Origin: Methylacidimicrobium sp. B4
GTDB lineage: Bacteria > Verrucomicrobiota > Verrucomicrobiia > Methylacidiphilales > Methylacidiphilaceae
Assembly (NCBI RefSeq): GCF_017310545.1
Contig: NZ_CP066203.1
Span: 248,001 to 312,000 of the forward strand
DNA length: 64,000 nt
Direction of reading: 5' to 3'
Shown here: positions 34,753-42,396 of the stretch, piece by piece
Layout of the letters: each line of letters starts with the position of its first letter
Position numbering within the stretch: position 1 is the stretch's first letter
Made by a program: the position numbers and the translations under genes
The notes under the pieces: generated by a model
Told to the model about the DNA's origin: nothing
What the model saw: only the letters and a program-made list of their open reading frames with translations
The model's database searches: none

Positions 34753-35445
34753 ATGGCTTCCCTTCAAGTCCACCTGACCGTAGGCCAGCACGCTTCGACG
34801 CCCCACATGCCCTGCACGCTCGATCCGCAGATGCGCGTCTTCTTTCAGCGGAATCTCGACCCGTTCGACGGCTCTTTGAGCATGACCGACTTCCTTCGGG
34901 CGACGGGCAATCTGCTGAGCGTGGTCCGCTCGAGCCTTTCCTGGGCAAGTCAGCTCTTGGCCGCTCCCTCCTCTCCGCAGCCCGATCGGAGGAGATCGAA
35001 GGCGGGGAAGGAGAACGGGGAGGAAAACGCGCCGTCGCCCGCGGCGGAGGAACGGGGAACTGATTGCGCGTCGAAGTCGCGCTCCGGACCGGAACCCAAA
35101 GCGGCAGCGTCGGCTCGAGAAGATTCCCCGACCGAGGAGCGCGTGCGCCGGACGCAGGAGGCCGGCCGCGCGGCGACCGCCGAGGCAAAGGAGAGGCTCC
35201 GGCGAGCCCGGAAGGAGAAAGGAGCCGAGCCGGCGGCGGCTTCCGAACTTCCGTGCGGCTCCAGGCCCCATGGGCTCCATCTGGCGATCGAGCTTTCGGT
35301 CCACGGGGAGCGGGAGGAAGGAGCGGGGACAAATTCGAGCGGGTCAGGACCGAATTGTCCGCCTTCGTTCCGGGGCTCGCTGAGCGTCCACTTCCCTCCG
35401 TCCCCATCCGGAGCCTCACGGAGAGGCGGCAGGGAGGGGAGGTGA
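34753..35445 (+). CDS. Hypothetical protein with low-complexity charged tail
   Basis: A 230-residue candidate from ATG 34753, with GGAG ~10 nt upstream. The first 75 residues look folded (MASLQVHLTVGQHASTPHMP and SLSMTDFLRATGNLLSVVRS). The rest is rich in Ala, Glu, Arg and Ser (TEERVRRTQEAGRAATAEAK) and probably disordered or coiled. No family is recognised. It is divergent from the M20 gene. The ordered N-terminal part makes it likelier than a chance frame. Confidence 0.5.
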   Translation: MASLQVHLTVGQHASTPHMPCTLDPQMRVFFQRNLDPFDGSLSMTDFLRATGNLLSVVRSSLSWASQLLAAPSSPQPDRRRSKAGKENGEENAPSPAAEERGTDCASKSRSGPEPKAAASAREDSPTEERVRRTQEAGRAATAEAKERLRRARKEKGAEPAAASELPCGSRPHGLHLAIELSVHGEREEGAGTNSSGSGPNCPPSFRGSLSVHFPPSPSGASRRGGREGR

Positions 35446-35494
35446 GGGATCAGGGGAAACCGGCGTCAGGGAAAAGGCCGACTCGCGATCCGGC

Positions 35495-36142
35495 TCAAGC
35501 GGGACTCTTCCGGTTCTCCTCGAGGAAGCTTCGCGCTTCAGCCAGGTCGGCGAAGAGAAAGCTCGGGCGAGCCGCCTCGAGCTTGGCGCGGGTGTCGTAG
35601 CCGGTCAGGAGCGCTCCAGAAAGGATGCCGGCCGCATGAGCCGCTTCAATGTCATGGACCATGTCGCCCAAGAAGATCGCGTCCCGCGGCGTGAACCCCC
35701 GCTCTTCCCGCAGCTGGGAGAGGGTCACGCGCTTGTCGACGACCTCCGTATGGATCTCGGCGAAGTAGTCGAGGATTCCGTGCCGTCCGGCCTGATCCAG
35801 GAAGTGGTCCTTTTGAATCGTGCTCAGGAGGATCATCCGCAAGCCCCGGGTGCGGCAGAACTCAAGGAAGTCGGCAGCGTGGGGTAAGAGGGGGATCCGC
35901 GGACGGAAGAAGCGGAAGGCGGCATGGTAAAAGCGATCGAGGGTCTCCAAGGGAACTTCCGGAAGGATCGTCTGGTAGAAATCGCGCAGCGGAAGAAAAA
36001 AACGCTCCCGGAACTCTTCGATAGTCATGGTCGGCTTCCGGTAGAGGGTGAGCACCTGGTTGGCCGCCCGATGGACGAAGGGCAGGTCGTCGGCCAGGGT
36101 TCCGGACCAGTCGAGCAGGATCGTGCCAATGGGCTGGCTCAC
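35495..36142 (-). CDS. HAD-superfamily hydrolase (phosphoglycolate phosphatase-like)
   Basis: A 215-residue HAD phosphatase. Motif I is ILLDWSGTLADD; the second catalytic Asp, usually two residues after the nucleophile Asp, is Ser-Gly here (DWSGT instead of DxDGT), as in a subgroup of HAD enzymes. Motif II is MILLSTIQKDHFLDQ, Lys near VVDKRVTLSQL is motif III, and IFLGDMVHDIEAAHAAGI is motif IV. The start is GTG 36142, overlapping the upstream transpeptidase stop by 4 bp (GTGA), so the two are translationally coupled. The substrate is unknown. Confidence 0.85.
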   Translation of the reverse strand: MSQPIGTILLDWSGTLADDLPFVHRAANQVLTLYRKPTMTIEEFRERFFLPLRDFYQTILPEVPLETLDRFYHAAFRFFRPRIPLLPHAADFLEFCRTRGLRMILLSTIQKDHFLDQAGRHGILDYFAEIHTEVVDKRVTLSQLREERGFTPRDAIFLGDMVHDIEAAHAAGILSGALLTGYDTRAKLEAARPSFLFADLAEARSFLEENRKSPA

Positions 36143-36660
36143 CAGCGGTTGCCTCCTTCCTCGATCAAGACCCGCGTCCCGACCGAGACATGCTCGAAGA
36201 GCTCGACCATCTCCTCGTTCCGCAGGCAGATGCAGCCCTTGCTCATGGGTTTTCCGATCGCGTCCTCGCGGTTGGTGCCGTGGAAATAGACGAAGCGCTC
36301 GCGGGTGGTCAGGTTGTGCGGCTCCATTCCCGCCAGCCAGAGGATACGGGTGAGGATCAGGCTCTGCTCGAAAAAGGGAGCGTCGGGGGTCCAGAGGAAT
36401 CCGGTCGGCCGTCGTCCGCGAAACTCGGTGCCCAGCGGGAAGCCCTCTCCGATCTTTTCGCAGACGAAGTGCCATCCGCGAGGCGTCTGGTGGCTCTCCG
36501 GCTCCTCTCCGCAGCCGAGAAGGGCGGTGCTCACCGGAGCTTCCCAGACCGGCTCCTTGCCGCGCAGGACGCGCACCTTCTGCTCCCAGACCGAGACATG
36601 CAGCCAGATCCCTTCCGGTGCGGAGGAAGGGGTGGATCGGTCCCCGAGTTCAAAATGCAT
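36139..36660 (-). CDS. L,D-transpeptidase (YkuD domain) without signal peptide
   Basis: A peptidoglycan crosslinking or lipoprotein-attaching enzyme fold. The catalytic set is His127 (VYFHGTN), Ser140 and Cys143 (PMSKGCICLRNEEM). The preceding VRVLRGKEPVWEAPVSTAL and ESHQTPRGWHFVCEKI segments match YkuD domains. At 173 residues it is a bare domain. No signal peptide or anchor is seen at the chosen ATG, yet these enzymes act in the periplasm, so either the start is further upstream within the LOG gene or export is unusual. It lies in a three-gene operon: the start overlaps the LOG gene by 11 bp, the stop overlaps the HAD start. Confidence 0.88.
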   Translation of the reverse strand: MHFELGDRSTPSSAPEGIWLHVSVWEQKVRVLRGKEPVWEAPVSTALLGCGEEPESHQTPRGWHFVCEKIGEGFPLGTEFRGRRPTGFLWTPDAPFFEQSLILTRILWLAGMEPHNLTTRERFVYFHGTNREDAIGKPMSKGCICLRNEEMVELFEHVSVGTRVLIEEGGNRW

Positions 36661-37693
36661 TGAGCCGGTCGATCAGTTGCCGCAGCCGCCCATAGGATCT
36701 GCGGTCGAAGGGAAAGCAGAGCCGCGGGAGGGAGAGCAGCTCCGGTTCGTTGGCCTCAGGCGGCAGGGCTCCGGTCCTCGAAAAGGAGCCGGGCCTGGCC
36801 ACGATGTCCTCGAAATCCCGCTCGATCGCCGCAAGCGTCGAGTCGTCGGGCGCGCGATGGATGCGCAGGGCCAGGAGGTCCCCCACGAACCGGTAGGAGT
36901 GGAAGTTGTAGTAGAACCGCTCGATCTCCCGGGTCGCCTCCTCCAGCTCATCGGTGAAGGTAAAGAGGTGAAAGTCCTGCTCGGCAATCAGCCCGCGGGA
37001 GAGCAGCTCCTTACGCAGGAACTCCTGGAAGGCGCTCCAATAGGAGCCACCCGGGTAGTCGATGAAGACCACCGGGACGATGGGGGCCTTGCCCGTCTGC
37101 ATGAGTGTAAGGGCCTCGAAGCATTCATCCATCGTTCCGAAGCCGCCGGGGAAGAGGGCGATGGCGTGGGATTCTTTGACGAAGTGGAGCTTCCGAGTAA
37201 AGAAGTAGCGAAAGAAGATCAGCTTCCGGTCGCCTTCGATCACCTCGTTCGGACGCTGCTCGCAGGGAAGGCGGATGTTGAGCCCGAAGCTCATCTCCTT
37301 TCCGGCTCCAAGCTGGGCCGCACCCATGATCCCATCGCCGCCCCCCGTCAAGACCATGAAGCCCGCCTTGGCGATCTGCTCGGCGAAGCTCCGGGCCATC
37401 CGCCAGTCTGGGGTGTCAGGAGCGAGGCGGGCCGAGCCAAAGATCGTCACCTTCTTGACTCCCCGGTAGGGTTGGAAGACGGCGTCGGCATACCGGATCT
37501 CCTTGAAGGCCTGGTTGATCATCCGGATGTCGCCGGGTGTGGTACCCTGGCGGGCGAAGCGGATCGCCGTCGCCACCATCTCGAAATACTCTCTCTGGCC
37601 GCTGCGGATGCCTGCCGCTTCGAGCAGCTCGGCGATCTTCTGATCCAGCGCGGGCTCGCCCGTGGAATAGCTCGCGCTTTTTTTTTCCGTCAT
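36650..37693 (-). CDS. LOG-family protein (TIGR00730-like nucleotide hydrolase)
   Basis: A Rossmann-like protein of the LOG/lysine decarboxylase-like family; characterised members hydrolyse nucleotide 5'-monophosphates such as cytokinin precursors. Markers are VTIFGSARLAPDTPD, VLTGGGDGIMGAAQLGA and the active-site ALFPGGFGTMDECFEALTLM. At 347 residues it is longer than plant LOG (~220), with an N-terminal helical extension (residues 1-80) and a C-terminal tail after about 270, as in the larger bacterial group. It is first in the operon with the L,D-transpeptidase and HAD genes. Its start lies only 12-30 bp from the divergent MTHFR gene. Confidence 0.87.
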   Translation of the reverse strand: MTEKKSASYSTGEPALDQKIAELLEAAGIRSGQREYFEMVATAIRFARQGTTPGDIRMINQAFKEIRYADAVFQPYRGVKKVTIFGSARLAPDTPDWRMARSFAEQIAKAGFMVLTGGGDGIMGAAQLGAGKEMSFGLNIRLPCEQRPNEVIEGDRKLIFFRYFFTRKLHFVKESHAIALFPGGFGTMDECFEALTLMQTGKAPIVPVVFIDYPGGSYWSAFQEFLRKELLSRGLIAEQDFHLFTFTDELEEATREIERFYYNFHSYRFVGDLLALRIHRAPDDSTLAAIERDFEDIVARPGSFSRTGALPPEANEPELLSLPRLCFPFDRRSYGRLRQLIDRLNAF

Positions 37694-37701
37694 CCCGACT
37701 C

Positions 37702-37707
37702 TATAAT
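37702..37707 (+). promoter_or_regulatory. TATAAT hexamer in the tiny divergent gap
   Basis: A perfect TATAAT sits in the 12-30 bp between the LOG start (37693, minus) and the candidate starts of the MTHFR fusion (37706 or 37724, plus). If it is a -10 box, transcription would begin near 37714 and the mRNA starting at ATG 37724 would be almost leaderless. No good -35 is seen. Confidence 0.3.
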
Positions 37708-37723
37708 GCGTCCGCTTCCCATC

Positions 37724-39550
37724 ATGGCAAATTTATTAGAACGGCTCTCCCAGCGGCTCCTTCTGGGCGACGGCGCTCTCGGAACCTACCTCTATTCGCT
37801 CGGGCTGCCTCGCCGCTACTGCCTCGAAGAGGCGAACTTGAGTCGTCCGGATCTGGTGCGGCGCGCCCACGCCGACTACCGGGAGGCAGGGTCGGGACTC
37901 CTCCGGACCAACACGACAGGGGCCAACCGCGCGAGCCTGGGCCGGTTCGGCCTCGAGGAGAGGGTGGGCGAGATCAACCGGAGAGGGGTCGAGCTCGCCC
38001 GAGAGGCTGCCGGCCAAGGGGAGTGCTTCCTTGCCGGAAGTGTTGGCCCGGTCTGGCTCCGCGCCTGGGAGGGAAACCTCTCTCCGGAGGAGCGGCGCTC
38101 CCTTTATCGGGAGCAGATCACGGCACTGCTGGAGGCGGGTTGCGACGTCATTCTTCTGGAGACCTTCACCGAGCTTCTCGAAGCAACGCTTGCGCTCTCG
38201 GTCGCCCAGGAGGTTGGGGCTCCGCTCGTCGCGGTCTCGCTCGCGGTCTTCGAGGAGGGCCGGCTCGGCAACGGCGACACCCTCGCCTCGGGCATCGCCT
38301 CGCTCCGCCAATCGAGCGCCCGGATTGTCGGCATCGGGGCAAGCTGCGGGATCTTGGCCTCGCTCCATCTGCTCGAGGGGATCGAGCTGCATGCGGGGGA
38401 GTTTCTCTGTGCGTTCCCCAATGCGGGAAAGCCCGAGTTCTACGAAGGACGACTCACCTATTCGGCGAGCCCCGAATATTTCGCCGCGAGCGTCGAGCGC
38501 TTCGTCGAGGAGGGGGTCCATCTGCTGGGAGGGGATTATGGGACGAGCCCGCGGCACATCGCGGCGATGGCGCCCGAGCTCGCTCGCCTTCGGCCCCGCC
38601 GCGAGAAGCCGCGGCGGCTCCGCCTTCCCGTGGTCGAGGTGGCCAGGGAGGCAGAGCCTCCCAAGATCGAAGAGGAGAGCCTTGTGGACCGGTGCAAGCG
38701 GAAGCCGGTCGCCATGGTCGAGCTCGATTCGCCTCGAACGCTTTCCATGGACAAGTTCCTCGAAGGGGTTCGTGCCCTGGAGAAGGCGGGGGCCGACGCG
38801 CTCACGCTGGCCGACAACTCGCTGGCCATCCTCCGCGTCAGCAATCTCGCGGCGGCCGTGGCGGCCCAGCGCTGCGCCCGGCTCCAGACGGTCCTCCACC
38901 TCGCCTGCCGCGATCGGAACCTGCTCGGCCTCCAGTCGGAGCTCATGGGGTTGTCGGTGCTCGGCTTCCGCCACGTGCTCGCCCTGACCGGAGATCCTGC
39001 CAAGGCGGGTGACCATCCTGGTGCAACCTCGGTCTACGACCTTAACTCTCTGGGGCTAATCAAGTTAATTGCGAAGCTCAACGCAGGGGTCTCCGCCGCA
39101 GGGCGCGACCTCAAGGCGAAGACCAACTTCGTGGTCGGCTGCGCCTTCAACCCCAACTCGGTGCAGTTCGATTCACAGGTACGCAAGCTCGAGTCGAAGA
39201 TCGCCGCCGGCGCGCAATACACCATGACCCAGCCGGTCTTCGACGCGGAGCTGGTCCGCAAGAGTGCGGAGCGTCTCAAGCCATTGGGCATCCCGGTCTT
39301 CGTCGGGATCATGCCGGTGCTCAACTTCCGCAACGCCGAGTTCCTGCACAACGAGGTGCCGGGGATTTCGATCCCCGAAGGGCTGCGGGAGCGGCTACGG
39401 TATCTCGACGGGCCAAAGGCCACGGAGGTGGGGCTGGAAGCCGCGCGCGCGCTCGCGGAGGCGGTGCTCGAGCGGTTCGGCGGGATCTATCTGATTACCC
39501 CGTTCACACGCTACGACCTCTCCGTCCGGCTCCTCGAGGAGCTTTTTTGA
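37724..39550 (+). CDS. Homocysteine S-methyltransferase/methylenetetrahydrofolate reductase fusion
   Basis: A two-domain protein of about 608 residues. Residues ~1-300 form a homocysteine methyltransferase-like barrel (LLLGDGALGTYLYSLGL, then RTNTTGANRASLGRFG). Residues ~320-608 form MTHFR (VELDSPRTLSMDKFLEG, LALTGDPAKAGDHPG, CAFNPNSVQFD, YTMTQPVFDAELVRKS), which makes 5-methyl-THF from methylene-THF. In relatives the barrel ends GGCCGTTPEHI, whose two Cys bind zinc; here it reads GGDYGTSPRHI, and the upstream Cys motif is also altered (GIGASCGIL). The reductase looks intact; the methyltransferase probably lacks zinc. A longer start at 37706 adds six residues. Confidence 0.88.
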   Translation: MANLLERLSQRLLLGDGALGTYLYSLGLPRRYCLEEANLSRPDLVRRAHADYREAGSGLLRTNTTGANRASLGRFGLEERVGEINRRGVELAREAAGQGECFLAGSVGPVWLRAWEGNLSPEERRSLYREQITALLEAGCDVILLETFTELLEATLALSVAQEVGAPLVAVSLAVFEEGRLGNGDTLASGIASLRQSSARIVGIGASCGILASLHLLEGIELHAGEFLCAFPNAGKPEFYEGRLTYSASPEYFAASVERFVEEGVHLLGGDYGTSPRHIAAMAPELARLRPRREKPRRLRLPVVEVAREAEPPKIEEESLVDRCKRKPVAMVELDSPRTLSMDKFLEGVRALEKAGADALTLADNSLAILRVSNLAAAVAAQRCARLQTVLHLACRDRNLLGLQSELMGLSVLGFRHVLALTGDPAKAGDHPGATSVYDLNSLGLIKLIAKLNAGVSAAGRDLKAKTNFVVGCAFNPNSVQFDSQVRKLESKIAAGAQYTMTQPVFDAELVRKSAERLKPLGIPVFVGIMPVLNFRNAEFLHNEVPGISIPEGLRERLRYLDGPKATEVGLEAARALAEAVLERFGGIYLITPFTRYDLSVRLLEELF

Positions 39551-39771
39551 GCAAAGGAAGCGTCGGTGCCGCAGGGGACGGTTCCTCCTTCCCAGGCTCC
39601 ATCGATTCCAAGAACAAGCTTGCGTCTGGGGTCGCCCGGGCCAAATCCTGGCAGCGGGAGGCGCGCACGGTGCACGTCTATTTCGACATCACGGCGGGCG
39701 GGGCGGAGGGGGACAACGCACCCGGCTTCCTGACCCGGCTTCCGGCCAAAGGAAGCGAGGGTTCCCGGTGA
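39547..39771 (+). CDS. Possible small protein overlapping the MTHFR stop
   Basis: A 74-codon frame from TTG 39547 (overlapping the upstream stop as TTGA) to 39771, overlapping the next start GTG 39768 by 4 bp (GTGA). Overlap at both ends favours a real coupled gene. The product has VHVYFDITAGGAEGDNAPGF but no recognised family. The TTG start and short length keep confidence low. Confidence 0.35.
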   Translation: MSKGSVGAAGDGSSFPGSIDSKNKLASGVARAKSWQREARTVHVYFDITAGGAEGDNAPGFLTRLPAKGSEGSR

Positions 39772-40391
39772 GATCCCGGCTCCTCCTCTGCCTCCTCGCC
39801 TTCTTCCTCATGGTCGGAGAGGCTTCTCCTTCCCCCTCGAACCCTGGCGCTGCCGACCCTTCCTCTCCACACAAGAAGGCGCTCAAGAGGGAGCCCACAA
39901 TCTTTGCCGTCGTCGAATATGGACCCCGCATCTCGCCCGAAGTGCAGTCCGAGAAGGACCGCTACCTCGCGGAGCTCTCCGAGGCCTTCGAAGCCAAGGT
40001 TCAGCAGGAAGCGGCCCGGAGGCGGCTTTCCCTAGCGGGACTCGCGATGACGCCGACCCACGGCTTCGTGGCCGTTGCCTTTTTCCTGAACGCCGCCGGC
40101 GTGATCACCGAAAAGACCGTGCTCCGCACCGAGGGAGAAGCCGCCGGCCTGGTCGAGCGCACGACCCTCGATGCGCTTCGCGCGCTGACTCTCTACATTC
40201 CTCCACCGGCCGGGGTCCGGGCCGAACTGGGGGAGGGGGCGTGGAAGTTCTTCTGCTGCTGGTGGCCTCCGGGATTTGGCGCCCTCAACGACGACCTCGA
40301 GACCGCGTCCCGGTCGATCAACAAGTTTGCTGCGTTCCTCGACGCCAAGGCCACGTCGAGCCGTCCTTTGGAAATCCGGCGGGGGCACTGA
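39768..40391 (+). CDS. Exported protein with TonB-C-like domain
   Basis: A 207-residue product from GTG 39768 with a signal peptide (RSRLLLCLLAFFLMVGEASP). The mature domain reads HGFVAVAFFLNAAGVITEKT followed by a segment ending ERTTLDALRALTLY. That resembles the TonB C-terminal pattern (F-x-x-x-x-x-G-x-V ... A-x-x-A-x-x). It has no N-terminal TonB membrane/proline architecture, so it is not a classical TonB. It is probably periplasmic. The fold assignment is by pattern only. Confidence 0.6.
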   Translation: MRSRLLLCLLAFFLMVGEASPSPSNPGAADPSSPHKKALKREPTIFAVVEYGPRISPEVQSEKDRYLAELSEAFEAKVQQEAARRRLSLAGLAMTPTHGFVAVAFFLNAAGVITEKTVLRTEGEAAGLVERTTLDALRALTLYIPPPAGVRAELGEGAWKFFCCWWPPGFGALNDDLETASRSINKFAAFLDAKATSSRPLEIRRGH

Positions 40392-40508
40392 GGACGGCGC
40401 CCCTTCCGCCCGCTCCCGGGAACAATTTTCTTGCCTGGGAAAGGTGGCGGTTGCCTACTGGCTCCCGGATCGCTAAAAGGGAGTGTTTTACCCCCAAAAG
40501 AGAACCTG

Positions 40509-41030
40509 GTGAAGCTCGAAAGCCTGAAGCAGATCACCGCGGCGCTCAATGCCGCAGGAGCCCGGTTTCTGGTTGTCGGGGGCCTGGCGGTGGTCGCCCA
40601 TGGCTACGGGAGATCGACCATGGACATGGACCTGGTCGTCGACTTTTCCCGCAAGAACCTCGCGTCGGTCTTTTCGGCCTTGGCGCAATTGGGCTATCGA
40701 CCGGTACCGCCGGTCGATCCCATGGATCTCGCCGATCCTTCCGCCCGCAAGCGCTGGGTGGAGGAAAAGGGGATGCGCGTGCTTCCCCTCCAGAGCGAGG
40801 CCCATTGGGAGACCCCGGTCGACATCTTTGTCGTCGAGTCGTTCTCCTTCGAGCGCGAGTACGAGCACGCCCTGCAGGAGCGCCTGCCGGGCGGGGAGCC
40901 GATCCGATTCGTTCGCGTCGAGACCCTGATCGCCATGAAGCAGGGTGCGGGTCGTCATCAGGACCTCGCCGACATCGCGGAATTGAAGCTTTCGATCGAG
41001 CAAGAAAGAGGAGAGAAGAATGGAAGCTGA
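40509..41030 (+). CDS. Nucleotidyltransferase-like protein (AbiEii/MNT-type fold)
   Basis: A 173-residue protein of the polymerase-beta-like nucleotidyltransferase group. ARFLVVGGLAVVAHGYGRST and the metal-binding Asp pair in TMDMDLVVDFSRKN are the core; VDIFVVESFSFEREYEH supplies the third Asp. Later VETLIAMKQGAGRHQDLADI is as in AbiEii/MNT-type toxins and related proteins. The start is GTG 40509; the frame runs upstream to 40431 without support. It overlaps the next gene by 11 bp. Family members often act in toxin-antitoxin pairs, and the neighbour's N-terminus may be the partner. Function is inferred. Confidence 0.78.
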   Translation: MKLESLKQITAALNAAGARFLVVGGLAVVAHGYGRSTMDMDLVVDFSRKNLASVFSALAQLGYRPVPPVDPMDLADPSARKRWVEEKGMRVLPLQSEAHWETPVDIFVVESFSFEREYEHALQERLPGGEPIRFVRVETLIAMKQGAGRHQDLADIAELKLSIEQERGEKNGS

Positions 41031-42396
41031 AACCGATCCGAACTACAAGCAGTGGGACATTCCCCGGAACGCCCAGCGGAAGCTGTTTCGCGCCCTTCCG
41101 CTGGGGAGGAAGCTGGCGATTGCGGCCGACCTGGCCGACTTGGTCCGCCTCTTCCAGCGGAAGGCACCCGCATCGGCGATCCTCTCGCCGGGTGCTTGGG
41201 CGCAAGTCCCGACTCTTCCGCGGGAAGCGATCGCCGCCGGGGTCGTCGCGGAAGAGGGGGGGAAAATGCATCGGGCCCCCTTCCGTCCGGCGGGTCATGG
41301 CTCCCTCGGTGGCCACCTCCGCTCCGCCTGCTTGGCGGCCCTCCTCGCGGCGTCTCCGTCGGCCCTCCTGTGGGCCGCCTCGGACGCGAAGCCCAGCAGC
41401 CCGGCTCCGACGGCCTCCGCCCGCGTGGTCAAGTTCGTGCATGTGCCGGAGATCCTCGAAGAGCAGGGGCCTCGTCCGAAGAACGTCTGGGTCTATGGCC
41501 GGTTCACCGCCCGCGGCCCGGTCTCCGACGGACTCTTCGTCGCCTCAGTCAATGAGGGGATCAACTGGCCCGATTGGGAGGAGCATTTCAATCTGATCGA
41601 CAACCCCGGGAACTACGTCTTTCGGCGGGTCGTCTTCTCGACCAAGTCACCCCTGCCGGAGATGCGGAAGGGGACCAAGTTCATGATCCCGAAGGAGCAT
41701 CCGGCCAGGCTCGTGGAGATCGACCAGGTGGATGGCACGATCGCGCGCATGGTGCTCGAATCGCCGCCCGTGATCGAGTCGCAGGTTGGAGCCGGTCAAC
41801 CGGTCAAGCCGGGAACCGGCGCCGCTGGGAAGGCCTCCGTCGGCGAGCGGCCGCGAAGGCTGGTCTACTTCAAGCAGCTCGGTTCGATCGCGAAGGTCGA
41901 GGGATCGCATCCAGCAAACCTCTGGACTTGGGGAAATTTCAGCGCCCGTTCAGACCTCCGGGACGGCATCTTTACCGCCACCCCGGCCGGAGTCGAGAGC
42001 CGTCGGGTGATCGAATGGATCGCCGGAGCGGTGTTGATCTATCCGATCGTCGAGATCCCCAGCAGGGTCATCTTCTACACCCATCGACCGAGGAAGATCC
42101 GAAACGGAGACCGGATCGAGATCACCGCGAAGCACCCGGCTCAGGTGAGACGGCTCTTCGAGTCCGGGGGGGTCCTGGTCTGGCTCGATCTTGATCCTCC
42201 GCAAACCTCCGGGATTTCCGTGCGGCTGGGATCGAGCGGAGGCGAGCCCGCTCTTTCCCCACCGGCTCCCTCGACTCCGGCTCCGAACCCGGCTCCGGGG
42301 GCCGCGGCCCCGATCGCTACGCCCTCCGCGGGCTCCCAGGGGGCCACTCCAACAGAAGCCCCTTCCCCCGAACGGGTCGCAGCAGAATCCCCGTAA
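41020..42396 (+). CDS. Possible partner domain fused to an exported two-repeat protein
   Basis: One 458-codon frame with two unlike parts. Residues 1-~75 (DPNYKQWDIPRNAQRKLFRA) are cytoplasmic and helical, as expected for a partner of the overlapping nucleotidyltransferase gene. At residue 83 an ATG (41266) with a very strong GAGGGGGG site starts a signal peptide (HLRSACLAALLAASPSALLW). The exported part has two similar ~115-residue repeats (about 136-249 and 280-393): PKNVWVYGRFTARG pairs with PANLWTWGNFSARS, and FMIPKEHPARLV pairs with IEITAKHPAQVR. A Pro/Ala-rich tail follows. Two genes joined by loss of a stop, or two overlapping starts, are both possible. The repeat fold is not recognised. 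Confidence 0.68.
   Translation: MEAETDPNYKQWDIPRNAQRKLFRALPLGRKLAIAADLADLVRLFQRKAPASAILSPGAWAQVPTLPREAIAAGVVAEEGGKMHRAPFRPAGHGSLGGHLRSACLAALLAASPSALLWAASDAKPSSPAPTASARVVKFVHVPEILEEQGPRPKNVWVYGRFTARGPVSDGLFVASVNEGINWPDWEEHFNLIDNPGNYVFRRVVFSTKSPLPEMRKGTKFMIPKEHPARLVEIDQVDGTIARMVLESPPVIESQVGAGQPVKPGTGAAGKASVGERPRRLVYFKQLGSIAKVEGSHPANLWTWGNFSARSDLRDGIFTATPAGVESRRVIEWIAGAVLIYPIVEIPSRVIFYTHRPRKIRNGDRIEITAKHPAQVRRLFESGGVLVWLDLDPPQTSGISVRLGSSGGEPALSPPAPSTPAPNPAPGAAAPIATPSAGSQGATPTEAPSPERVAAESP

Noticed and set aside
37694-37723. SAM or folate riboswitch upstream of the MTHFR fusion
   Set aside because: The gap before the start is at most 30 bp and holds no riboswitch-like structure.
40509-41265. Complete toxin-antitoxin pair
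   Set aside because: The nucleotidyltransferase resembles such toxins, but the partner is not a recognised antitoxin and its frame runs on into an exported protein, so a functional pair is not supported.
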